From NCBI GenBank assembly GCA_902801425.1, contig CADCIQ010000035.1, positions 1-64,000 on the forward strand: a DNA stretch of 64,000 nucleotides, read 5' to 3'. Shown here in pieces: positions 8,384-16,579 of this stretch. Made by a program: the position numbers and the translations under genes. Under the pieces are notes generated by a model. It was not told the DNA's origin. It worked only from the letters and a program-made list of their open reading frames with translations, and made no database searches. The DNA comes from an uncultured Bacteroidales bacterium (GTDB lineage Bacteria > Bacteroidota > Bacteroidia > Bacteroidales > Bacteroidaceae). Within the stretch, counting starts at the first letter, position 1. Every line of letters begins with the position of its first letter.

Positions 8384-10930
8384 TTAAAATTTAATAGTTA
8401 CCTTTCCGAGAATCTGACGACCTTTTCTTGGCACTCCGTCAGAGAGCAGAGAGCCAACTTTATAATCGTTGTTTGTGAGGTTCAGCGCTATTATGTCAAG
8501 GTCAAGATATTGCCATTCATAGCCTATGCCTAGCCCTATGACGCATTGTGGCTTAACTTCCTCTATGCTGCCTATTGTCTTCTTCATAGCTGATGAGAGT
8601 ATGATATCAGCCTTTTGGTAATAGGTTGTTGACTGTGCGTTGATAGTGCCGCGAAGCCAGAGTTTTCCACCTGAGATGATATCCTTGCCCTTGCCGTGGT
8701 ATGGCGATGCAGCAACGGTGATATTGCCCATTAACTGTGGCACGCCGAATGGGTTGTCCTCATACACGTTGTATCCTTCTGAATTGACAAATTTCTGCCA
8801 TGTGAAGTTTACGTTGGCAAATAGGCGATCTGAGCTATATTGTGCAGCTCCTTCTACACCTACCTGTGTTACTTTTGCGGAGTTTTTGAAGAGGTAGTCA
8901 CCGCCTAACTCTATGTTCACAAGGTCTTCGAGCCTGTTGCGGTATAGACTCAGTTCAGCAGAAAGTGGAGAGCCCTGACGGTGGTATGTGCCGCCTATCT
9001 GGAGTGAACGCATGGTCTCAGGGCGCATATTGGTGCCTCCGCTGAACAACTTCACGTTACAGGCACGATAGAGATATGGCGCATCTACGAAGCTATAGTT
9101 GTAGGATGCACGTAGTGAGAGGGCTTTTCTCCATTTGTAAATCAATGAGATACGTGGTGAGAAACGGTTGAGACTCTCATCCTTGATACGGCGTTTGTGG
9201 TCAAAGCGGAGTCCGGCATTGAGAATGAACTTGCGCGAGAAGAAATGCTTCAGCTGTATGTATGATGAATATATGTCCTCCATGCCATCGTTGAATACAT
9301 TGCCGCTTGACACCATCTGTCGTGCGGTGTAGTCACCTCCGAGGTAGAGAATCCCGTCAGTAAGGGCGAAATGCTCGTACTGGCATCCTAATACGGCGTT
9401 GCCGTGACCGAGAAGCCTATATTTTGCAAGCACTTGGGCTTGTCCGCCGAAGGTAAGGTTTTCCCATTCCAGTACCTGAAAGACTCCTGCTGTCTTTACA
9501 TAATATAGCATTAGCATCTGTGCCAGCTCAGGGGAGATGTTAGAGGAATTTGCGCCTTCCTGTATCTTCTGCAAGAGGTTTGCACCGACAAAGAAATCCA
9601 CGGAGTCACCCAGCACGTTGTAGAAACTGGTATGCTCCATTGAGAGATAGCCTGAAGCCTGGATATTGATAGCACCGAATGAGTGAGAGTAATCGACATT
9701 GAGATGATGATTGGTGCGCGTAGCACCTGGACCATTACTCTTTATGTTACGATAGCGGTCATTGTTGAAGTTCTGTACAGCTTCATACGAAGGTGTTGCA
9801 GGACTGAGGGATGCTGTGCCATTCTCGTCGAATAATATTGTCTTAGTGGCAGGCATCTGTAGTATGTTGATATACGGAGTCTGCTTTGAACGCTGTGAGT
9901 TGAAGGTGAGTGAGAAGTCGCGCCAACGCCCCTTTATACCGATGTCATACGACGGCCGTCGGTTATAGGCATGGGCATAGACTGTGCTCTGTTGTGTGAG
10001 TGCAGCCTGATTGGTTGGAGTATAGGCAACATTGTCGTATGTGTATTTGAAACCGTCAGTAGCCTGTATGCTGCCCCAACCGAGGATATCAACTACATTA
10101 TTGCCACCTCCCACAGCGTATGTTGTACCGTATGTTTTCTGGGTGCCAGTCATGATGCTTATACGGCCACCATTGAGTATAGCACCCTTGCGGGTGATGA
10201 TGTTCACTACGGCTGTGAGGGCCACGTTACCATAGAGTGATGATGCAGGGCCACGAAGCACCTCTATCTGCTGAATCTTGTCAAGAGAATTTCGGTAGTC
10301 GGGAGCCTCTGCGTTGGTAGAAGAGCCGTTAAGACGATGACCATCCTGAAGGAATAGTATTTTCTCCTGAGATATGCCAGAGATTCCGTGCATGGCAATG
10401 TTAGCCTCAAGACCTTCTGCTATCGACATTCCTGGTACATAGAGACATAGGAGTTCCTGAAGTGTCTGTGCACCAGAATGACGGATCATATCCTCTGTTA
10501 TGAGGGTGACAGGAACTGGTGATTCCTCGATAGACTCCGCCTGTCGTGATGCCGTTGTGATGCCAGACTCCAGTTGCTTGCGCTCATTGATCATATCAAT
10601 GAAGCGTTGAGGGTCGCTGATAGCAGGGGTGAAGTAAGGGTTGTAGGCAAGGAGCTTGTCAATCACGTTTCCTGCCCCTATGAGGTCTCCCCTTTCCAGT
10701 CGTATTAGTGCCATGAGACGGTAGGCACTCGTCTTGAGCATACCACTACCCATATTTACTACCTTGCGTGAATATACCTCGCAGCTATCAAATCTTCCTA
10801 GTTGATAGTATTGTTGGGCTGTAGCGTAGTGTTGCACAGTCGTGGATGACTGCGCAAAAGATATGATTGGGATGAAGGCTAATACGAAAAAAAAGCCCCT
10901 CGTATTTATGTAATGTCTTATTTCTTTCAT
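8384..10930 (-). CDS. TonB-dependent outer-membrane receptor with TPR-like N-terminus
   Basis: This is an 848-aa protein. A signal peptide (1-27) is followed by a helical stretch of about 90 residues that reads like one or two TPR units ('ATAQQYYQLGRFDSCEVYSRKV'). The plug domain is at about 130-245 ('PVPVTLITEDMIRHSGAQTL', 'VLRGPASSLYGNVALTAVVNIITRKG') and a beta-barrel runs to a terminal aromatic residue (VTIKF). It lacks the carboxypeptidase-like domain of SusC proteins and no SusD partner is adjacent, so it is probably a siderophore/metal/cofactor-type receptor; the substrate is unknown. It follows the kinase gene 11045-11869 on the same strand after about 115 nt and may be cotranscribed with or controlled by that signalling operon. 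Confidence 0.85.
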   Translation of the reverse strand: MKEIRHYINTRGFFFVLAFIPIISFAQSSTTVQHYATAQQYYQLGRFDSCEVYSRKVVNMGSGMLKTSAYRLMALIRLERGDLIGAGNVIDKLLAYNPYFTPAISDPQRFIDMINERKQLESGITTASRQAESIEESPVPVTLITEDMIRHSGAQTLQELLCLYVPGMSIAEGLEANIAMHGISGISQEKILFLQDGHRLNGSSTNAEAPDYRNSLDKIQQIEVLRGPASSLYGNVALTAVVNIITRKGAILNGGRISIMTGTQKTYGTTYAVGGGNNVVDILGWGSIQATDGFKYTYDNVAYTPTNQAALTQQSTVYAHAYNRRPSYDIGIKGRWRDFSLTFNSQRSKQTPYINILQMPATKTILFDENGTASLSPATPSYEAVQNFNNDRYRNIKSNGPGATRTNHHLNVDYSHSFGAINIQASGYLSMEHTSFYNVLGDSVDFFVGANLLQKIQEGANSSNISPELAQMLMLYYVKTAGVFQVLEWENLTFGGQAQVLAKYRLLGHGNAVLGCQYEHFALTDGILYLGGDYTARQMVSSGNVFNDGMEDIYSSYIQLKHFFSRKFILNAGLRFDHKRRIKDESLNRFSPRISLIYKWRKALSLRASYNYSFVDAPYLYRACNVKLFSGGTNMRPETMRSLQIGGTYHRQGSPLSAELSLYRNRLEDLVNIELGGDYLFKNSAKVTQVGVEGAAQYSSDRLFANVNFTWQKFVNSEGYNVYEDNPFGVPQLMGNITVAASPYHGKGKDIISGGKLWLRGTINAQSTTYYQKADIILSSAMKKTIGSIEEVKPQCVIGLGIGYEWQYLDLDIIALNLTNNDYKVGSLLSDGVPRKGRQILGKVTIKF

Positions 10931-11044
10931 TATTGATCTACATTACTATCTACTCCCTTCCTGAAAGTGTAAGGTAAAAAGTATGATTTTTATTGTAAGC
11001 AAAAGTGCGTGATTTGTCACTTTTAACTTTTAAATTTTTACTTT

Positions 11045-11869
11045 TTATTTTTCACTATTAATAGGTATTGTGAACGTGAATGTCGTTCCTTCATTCACCT
11101 TGGTATCTATGTCTATCTTGCCCTTATGCCCATCAACGATGATGTTATGGGTAATGAGCATACCGAGACCTGTACCCTTACCTATCGGTTTTGTGGTAAC
11201 GGTATCATGGAAGAGTTTTTTTAGAACATCGTCAGGGATTCCGCAGCCGTTGTCGCCAATGGTGATTATAAGGTTCTCGCCTTCAATTCTTGCTCCTACC
11301 GAAATAGTTGGCATAAAGCCCTCGCCCTCGTGTGATGCTTTGTCCATTACTGCATAACAAGCATTATTGACAACATTGAGCACGGCACGACTCAGATCCT
11401 GAGGGATAACCATGATATGAGGCATACCCTCTTGATAGTTTTCTGAGATAGATATGTTGAAAGTCCTGTCGCTTGCTCTCTGGGCATGATAGGCAAGCCA
11501 TACATACTCATGTATCAGGTGGGCTATGTCAGTAGGGATGCGTTCTCCCTCCTTGCCGCGGGATATGAGGAGTATTCCCTGAATGATACTGATAGCACGC
11601 TCTCCGTGTTCACGTATTTTCTGTAAGTTGACGGTGAGGTCGTCAGCTATATCTTCAAGGTCGGCAGCATCATCCTCGGGAATCTGTTCACGCACATCAT
11701 CCAGAATATCCTTCATGTCCGCAAGGAGTTTCTCTGACATCTTCGAGAAGTTGATGACAAAGTTGAGGGGATTCTGTATCTCATGCGCAATGCCAGCGCT
11801 AAGCATTCCTAAGGATGCAAGCTTCTGTTGATTGAGAAGGTGCTGCTGAAGGGTTTCAAGTTCTGTCAT
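11045..11869 (-). CDS. Soluble histidine kinase without sensor domain
   Basis: This 274-aa protein is little more than a kinase core. A short coiled coil leads to the HisKA-like box SAGIAHEIQNPLNF with the phospho-acceptor at H29. The N-box is VLNVVNNACYAV, the G1 box DNGCGIPDD, and the G2 box GKGTGLGMLITHNI. There is no membrane segment or sensory domain. The gene starts 4 nt after the stop of the 971-aa propeller kinase, so the two are coexpressed. That larger kinase has a sensor but no acceptor His, which suggests the two work together, possibly as a heterodimer (inference). The likely target is the REC domain at the start of this operon. Confidence 0.85.
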   Translation of the reverse strand: MTELETLQQHLLNQQKLASLGMLSAGIAHEIQNPLNFVINFSKMSEKLLADMKDILDDVREQIPEDDAADLEDIADDLTVNLQKIREHGERAISIIQGILLISRGKEGERIPTDIAHLIHEYVWLAYHAQRASDRTFNISISENYQEGMPHIMVIPQDLSRAVLNVVNNACYAVMDKASHEGEGFMPTISVGARIEGENLIITIGDNGCGIPDDVLKKLFHDTVTTKPIGKGTGLGMLITHNIIVDGHKGKIDIDTKVNEGTTFTFTIPINSEK

Positions 11870-11873
11870 AGTG

Positions 11874-14789
11874 TTATAAAGTTATAGTGAATTGACAGTA
11901 TTCATCCTTCTGGGACTCAACTGATATTTTTCCATTGTGATCGTTTATAGTGTTACGGACGAGATAGAGGCCTACACCTGCAGCCTCGCCTGTTGGCTTG
12001 GTGGTGAAGAATGGGTCAAACACCTTATCGATGATTGTTTCTTCTATGCCCATACCGTTATCGCGTATCGTTATGCCGTTGCCTTCCTTGGATAGTCCTA
12101 CCACTATCTCCGGCTTATACCCCTGTGGTTTTGTCTTTGCTTTCTTCGTAACGGAGTATATGCTGTTGTTGAGCATGGCAATGAGGGCATTTTTCATTGA
12201 TGCTGCGTCGATGGCGAGAAGCAACGGTTCATCGGGCATGTCGCAGACAATACGGATGCCACTCTCTGCTATGGCAGACTTGTGATAGTCTCTTGTAACG
12301 GCTACTGTCTGTCGACACAGGGCTATGAGGTCATGCTCTGCTTTTGTGCCTATGTGGCTGTTGAGCATCGCCTCCATGGCGCGCAGGGTTCGGGTGGTGC
12401 TTATGCCGTGCTCCTCAATCTTCCTGAGGTTTGTCTTCATCATGTCGATGATGTCGGCACAGTCCTCATAGTTTTCTTTTGAAATGTTTTCCTTCTCGTC
12501 CTCAATGTCTGCCATGAGATCCTTGGCAAGACCGGATGTGAGCTTTGAGAAGTTGTTGATATAGTTGATTGGGTTGAGGATTCGGTCAATGAGTCCTTGC
12601 GTAAGTTTGCCTGCCGTGGCTGTGCGTTCCATTCGCACGAGGTTGTCTTGTGTCCTCTTCAGATCGTCGAGGGTTGCAGATAACTGTGAGTTTGAAGTCT
12701 CAAGTTCGGCTGTGCGCTTTGCCACTATCGACTCCAGTTTCGTCTTTTCTGCATTCAGTCGTCGGGTGCGCCACAGCATCAGGTTATACACAATAGCCAC
12801 TACTATGACGAGATAGATGACGAACGCCCACCACTGAAGATAGAAGGGTGTTGCCACCGACCAGTGCATCGAACTTATTTCTGATACCCTGCCGAAAAAA
12901 TCGCGAGCCTGAACATCGATATGGCTGCTTCCGTAGTCGAGGTTGTTGATTTCCACCTCGTTGTGTGTGCTCCACAAGCTCCATCTGCCTCCGTTTATGC
13001 GGTAGCGGTATTCGGTGGGGCAGATGATGGAGGAATACATGGTGGAGAAAGTGACATAAAGTTGATTGCATGATGAGGGGAGCTCTATGCCCTCCACATC
13101 ATAGCGAGGTTTCATGTCGTTGGGCGAATAACCACCCCACATCACGGAGTCGCCCATTGCCACCACCTGACGTATGCAAGGTCTTGCGCATGGGTGTTGC
13201 TCTATGTCTTTCACCATTCGTGTGTCGAGCACGATAGCACCGAAGTCACCACCTACCCATACCTTGCCGTCGTTGCCTACATATAGGCAGTTGAGGGCGC
13301 GCTTCGTGAATGGATACATCCATGGTGTCAGGTGTTGGGTGTTTAGAGTTGAGGGTTGAGAGTTTAGAGTTGAGAGTTTAGAGTTTAGAGTTGAGGTGGC
13401 TCTTAGGTTACGCCCTTCCGTGTCGGTTTGCCACAGCGTGCCGAACATATCTGTATAGCTGAGTCTTGGAGCCTTGACATCGGCACTCTGCCGAATACAT
13501 CTGTCAGACGACTTCACGCTTGTGGCATTGCCGCTAAGTTTTATTTCCCATAACTCGCCATAGATGCTTTCTACGGTGAATTTGTTTTTTGCATACTGTA
13601 TCTTCGTAACCTTCTCAAGAGGTGAGATCTGTTGTCTGTTTCCTGATGTGGAGACGTAATACACTCCATCAACCTCTCCTGTTACATAGCCGCCTCGTTC
13701 CTTGTCCTGACATACAGAGAAGGTATTGTCGGTCGTAATGCGTTGCACTTGATTCGGGGTTATGAGATAAAGACCGTCAGATGTTGCTGCAAGCATTTTG
13801 TTTTCATCTACTCCGACTAATTGCCAGCATGCGAGGTCGATGTCATCCACCATCCTGATGCTGTTGCCACGGAGACGATAGAGACCTTGCATCGTACCTA
13901 TATAATATGTACCTGCAAGCTGTCCGATGCAGTTCACCTCACCCTTGAGTCCTTCCTTATCGCCAATCTGGCCGTAAGGCGAGGGTGCTTCGATGGCAAA
14001 GATACCATTGTCGGTGGCACCCCATAGCAAGTGGTTCAGATTGAAGGAGACGTGGTTGATTGCGTTGGAGATAAGTCCGTCAGCCTCGGAAAGTGGTGCA
14101 AATGAATAGGTGCTGTTTCCGAAATCAAGACCAGAGTTGTGACTATACTGAAGTTGCACATCGAAAGGCATTTTCAATCGTCTCACAGAGTCAACGCCAG
14201 CAGAGAAAAAGCTCTCTCCGTCGTGCTTCGTCTCTTTGAGCGTCTTGCCATCCACAACCTCATACGATTTTCCTGCTGTTGTGTGCACAAACACATTGCC
14301 CTTCGTTACCTTGATGAAATCCACCTCGGATAGTGCGCCCTTGTCGGCATCAGAGACTATTGTCTGTAACTGTATGCGACCTTGCCTGTCTGGCTTCAGA
14401 TAGCCGAATACGTTATATCCTCCTACCCAGATACGGCCGTTCTCGCCTCGTGCCAAGCGCGTCACTCGACTTATGCCCGGTGTGTGTATCTTCCTCCAGG
14501 TGGCACCATCGTAATAGAGAAGTCCTTCGAAATTAGCTACGAAAACCGTACCATACTCATCACACGCAATGTCATAGTTGCGGTTATGAGCCATATATTC
14601 CTTCGAAGAAAAGTTTCGAAAGAAAGGAATACCCCTTCCCTCGGCTCTCATCTCTGAATGGGCAATGAAAAATGAAAAATGAAAAATACAAACTAATAAT
14701 GCAGCGATGCGTTTACGGATAAATGCATCCTGTATTTTCATTCTTCCCATTCTTCGGCTTAATGGTATTTTAAATTTTTCATTCTTCAT
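11874..14789 (-). CDS. Propeller/Y_Y_Y sensor kinase lacking the phospho-acceptor His
   Basis: This is a 971-aa protein. An N-terminal hydrophobic export segment (about 28-45) is followed by a periplasmic two-component-regulator propeller (about 50-540), a Y_Y_Y domain (about 560-640), one membrane helix ('WWAFVIYLVIVVAIVYNLML') and a cytoplasmic coiled coil. The kinase core comes last. Where relatives have GIAHEIxNPLN this protein has GLIDRILNPIN: the acceptor is D735 (GAC codon at 12585-12587). The ATP-binding boxes look intact (MLNNSIYSV, DNGMGIEE, FDPFFTTKPTGE, GVGLYLVRN). It resembles a hybrid two-component sensor cut off before the REC/AraC part. Its ATG overlaps the TGA of the WD40-like gene. 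A low-complexity TTTAGAGTTGAGAG repeat (13322-13395) is read in frame as STLNS repeats. The first residues derive from an AAATGAAAA repeat, so the true start may be one of the next Met codons. Confidence 0.85.
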   Translation of the reverse strand: MKNEKFKIPLSRRMGRMKIQDAFIRKRIAALLVCIFHFSFFIAHSEMRAEGRGIPFFRNFSSKEYMAHNRNYDIACDEYGTVFVANFEGLLYYDGATWRKIHTPGISRVTRLARGENGRIWVGGYNVFGYLKPDRQGRIQLQTIVSDADKGALSEVDFIKVTKGNVFVHTTAGKSYEVVDGKTLKETKHDGESFFSAGVDSVRRLKMPFDVQLQYSHNSGLDFGNSTYSFAPLSEADGLISNAINHVSFNLNHLLWGATDNGIFAIEAPSPYGQIGDKEGLKGEVNCIGQLAGTYYIGTMQGLYRLRGNSIRMVDDIDLACWQLVGVDENKMLAATSDGLYLITPNQVQRITTDNTFSVCQDKERGGYVTGEVDGVYYVSTSGNRQQISPLEKVTKIQYAKNKFTVESIYGELWEIKLSGNATSVKSSDRCIRQSADVKAPRLSYTDMFGTLWQTDTEGRNLRATSTLNSKLSTLNSQPSTLNTQHLTPWMYPFTKRALNCLYVGNDGKVWVGGDFGAIVLDTRMVKDIEQHPCARPCIRQVVAMGDSVMWGGYSPNDMKPRYDVEGIELPSSCNQLYVTFSTMYSSIICPTEYRYRINGGRWSLWSTHNEVEINNLDYGSSHIDVQARDFFGRVSEISSMHWSVATPFYLQWWAFVIYLVIVVAIVYNLMLWRTRRLNAEKTKLESIVAKRTAELETSNSQLSATLDDLKRTQDNLVRMERTATAGKLTQGLIDRILNPINYINNFSKLTSGLAKDLMADIEDEKENISKENYEDCADIIDMMKTNLRKIEEHGISTTRTLRAMEAMLNSHIGTKAEHDLIALCRQTVAVTRDYHKSAIAESGIRIVCDMPDEPLLLAIDAASMKNALIAMLNNSIYSVTKKAKTKPQGYKPEIVVGLSKEGNGITIRDNGMGIEETIIDKVFDPFFTTKPTGEAAGVGLYLVRNTINDHNGKISVESQKDEYCQFTITL
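13322..13395. repeat. Low-complexity repeat captured inside the kinase gene
   Basis: TTTAGAGTTGAGAG-type words are repeated about five times and translated on the minus strand as STLNSKLSTLNSQPSTLN. Similar words occur in intergenic DNA (27417-27430, 40411-40425), which suggests insertion of a mobile or slippage-prone intergenic repeat into a linker. Confidence 0.6.
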
Positions 14790-16420
14790 TTTTTATTCTT
14801 CATAAACGTGCGGTAAGGCACGGATTTCCCAATATAGTAATTCCACTCATCCATTGTGAACTCACGGCGGAGCAAAGCCTTGGTGGCATCGGCATTCTTT
14901 GATGCTGAGGTGCAGAAGCGGTTCACGCTTCCAGCCTCATTGCCAATCCATATCATCTGTGAATCGTTATCCACGACAAACGATAGAGGCCATGCCTCAA
15001 AGCGGAATTCTATGGACTCTGCTATTGATGTCATGCTTGCAAACGACCAGAAACGCATGGTGTGGTCGTAGCTTGTGGATATGACTGCCTGATTGAGCGA
15101 TTTTATCGATGTTATGGCACCGGTATGTCCGCTTAGGGTGTTCATTATACGCCCATTCTTGCTAATTATATATATGGTGCCCGATTCCGTACCGAGCAGA
15201 TGGGTTCCTGTGGATTTGTTGTAGAAATATGCCGTTATGAGTTCCTTGACCGACGTGAGGTCTGAACGCTTGCATTGGTTGTTGTTGGAAGCAGAAGCCA
15301 CATAGTGAAGTCCGTTCTTGCCGAATAAGTGTAGTATTCCGCTATCTGATTCATATCCAAGGCTATGAAGCCCTGTTTCAAGTTTCGTAACGGCCTTCAC
15401 GCCCATGGATTCCCCGTTTACCCAGACGAGTGATCTGTCACTCATCACTACGACCAATCCTTTGCCGATATAGCATATATCCCTCCAGACACCAGCTCCG
15501 AGCCTTATCATGCCCACTACCTTCATCTGAGGATTATGGGCACCACTAAATTCCATGACGATGACCTTGCCGTTGGAGGTGATAGCTGCACATCGGTTGC
15601 TGGAAATCATGGTCATGCCACGGAATGGGGCATCTTCGACATAGAAACGATGATGCTCACGAGCATTATTACAAAGTGCCACCTCGCCATAGTCGGTAAC
15701 GCTAAGCACCCAGCGGGCACCACCAATATTGATGATGTCAATGCTTCTCACGCTACCTTTGAGTTCGGTGTTTATCTTATCTATGGAGTTTGAGGAATAT
15801 AAGAGTGCCTTATATACGTTGTCAGAATTTTCTGAACCGCCATACTGCTTCGTATAGTGCCATGAGGCGTAGGATAATAGTCGGGAAATATCCGTGGCTA
15901 CACTACCTTTGGCAAGAGCCGCTTGTGCAAGTGAATTGCCCATTGACAGATAGAAGAGTGTATCAGCCTTGGCACGCGCCTCTTCTGCGTCCATCATGTT
16001 GTTAGTGGCGAGTTCTGTCTGGTTCTCTGCTATGATACGCATCTGGTCTGCTTGTTGTGCTGCCTCCACCGCCTGCATTTGAGCCTGTTGTGCAAGCCCT
16101 CTCTCTATCTCTGCCTTACCACGTTCTATATCAGCAATCTGCGACTGCTTCAAGGCCTCCTCACGCTGCTTGTCAGATATGTTTTTCTGTTGGAATGCAA
16201 TATCCTCCATCTGCTCGCTGACACGCTGCGTAACCTTTGCCTGAAGCTCTTTCTTCTGAAGTTCGGAGATATCTTCCTGAAGTTCAGCAATCCTTGTCTC
16301 AAAGTTCTGTTGGCACACAATATAGGTAGCACCGCAGCTGATAACTGCGACACCTGCCAATATGCCGAACTTTCGTCCGAAGGATAGCATTCGCTTTTTT
16401 GTGGTAGTAGGATTATTCAT
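14786..16420 (-). CDS. Membrane-anchored coiled-coil protein with WD40-like propeller
   Basis: This 544-aa protein has one N-terminal membrane helix (about 14-33, 'FGILAGVAVISCGATYIVC'), then a long Gln/Glu/Ala-rich coiled coil (about 35-165). A helical segment ('NSLAQAALAKGSVATDISRLLSYASWHY') resembles the linker before WD40 repeats in STAND-type proteins. The C-terminal half has WD40-like blades ('LSGHTGAITSIKSLNQAVISTSYDHTMRFWS'). There is no ATPase or catalytic motif, so it is probably a scaffold or sensor. It lies between the REC-phosphatase and the propeller kinase, with an ATGA overlap to the latter, and is taken to be part of the same signalling complex. Confidence 0.75.
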   Translation of the reverse strand: MNNPTTTKKRMLSFGRKFGILAGVAVISCGATYIVCQQNFETRIAELQEDISELQKKELQAKVTQRVSEQMEDIAFQQKNISDKQREEALKQSQIADIERGKAEIERGLAQQAQMQAVEAAQQADQMRIIAENQTELATNNMMDAEEARAKADTLFYLSMGNSLAQAALAKGSVATDISRLLSYASWHYTKQYGGSENSDNVYKALLYSSNSIDKINTELKGSVRSIDIINIGGARWVLSVTDYGEVALCNNAREHHRFYVEDAPFRGMTMISSNRCAAITSNGKVIVMEFSGAHNPQMKVVGMIRLGAGVWRDICYIGKGLVVVMSDRSLVWVNGESMGVKAVTKLETGLHSLGYESDSGILHLFGKNGLHYVASASNNNQCKRSDLTSVKELITAYFYNKSTGTHLLGTESGTIYIISKNGRIMNTLSGHTGAITSIKSLNQAVISTSYDHTMRFWSFASMTSIAESIEFRFEAWPLSFVVDNDSQMIWIGNEAGSVNRFCTSASKNADATKALLRREFTMDEWNYYIGKSVPYRTFMKNKK

Positions 16421-16430
16421 AATAAATTAC

Positions 16431-16574
16431 GGCCTCTCCCCCCCGCCCTCCCCCGTAGGGAGGGAGCCGATTCGACTATGGGGATTGCCAATATTTTATT
16501 TATCAGATTTTATCAGATTACCGCTTTTGGGCATTCCGGCTCCCTCCCTACGGGGGAGGGCGGGGGGAGAGGCC
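16431..16574. repeat. Inverted pair of G-rich palindromic repeats
   Basis: Copies at 16431-16468 and 16538-16574 are inverted with respect to each other and differ by one base in a C-run (7 versus 6). They could form a stem of about 37 bp with a loop of about 69 nt in the mRNA between the REC-phosphatase stop and the WD40-like start. The loop includes TTATCAGATTTTATCAGATT, related to the GATTTATCT hairpins elsewhere. The pair could attenuate or process the operon transcript. Confidence 0.8.
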
Positions 16575-16579
16575 GTTCT

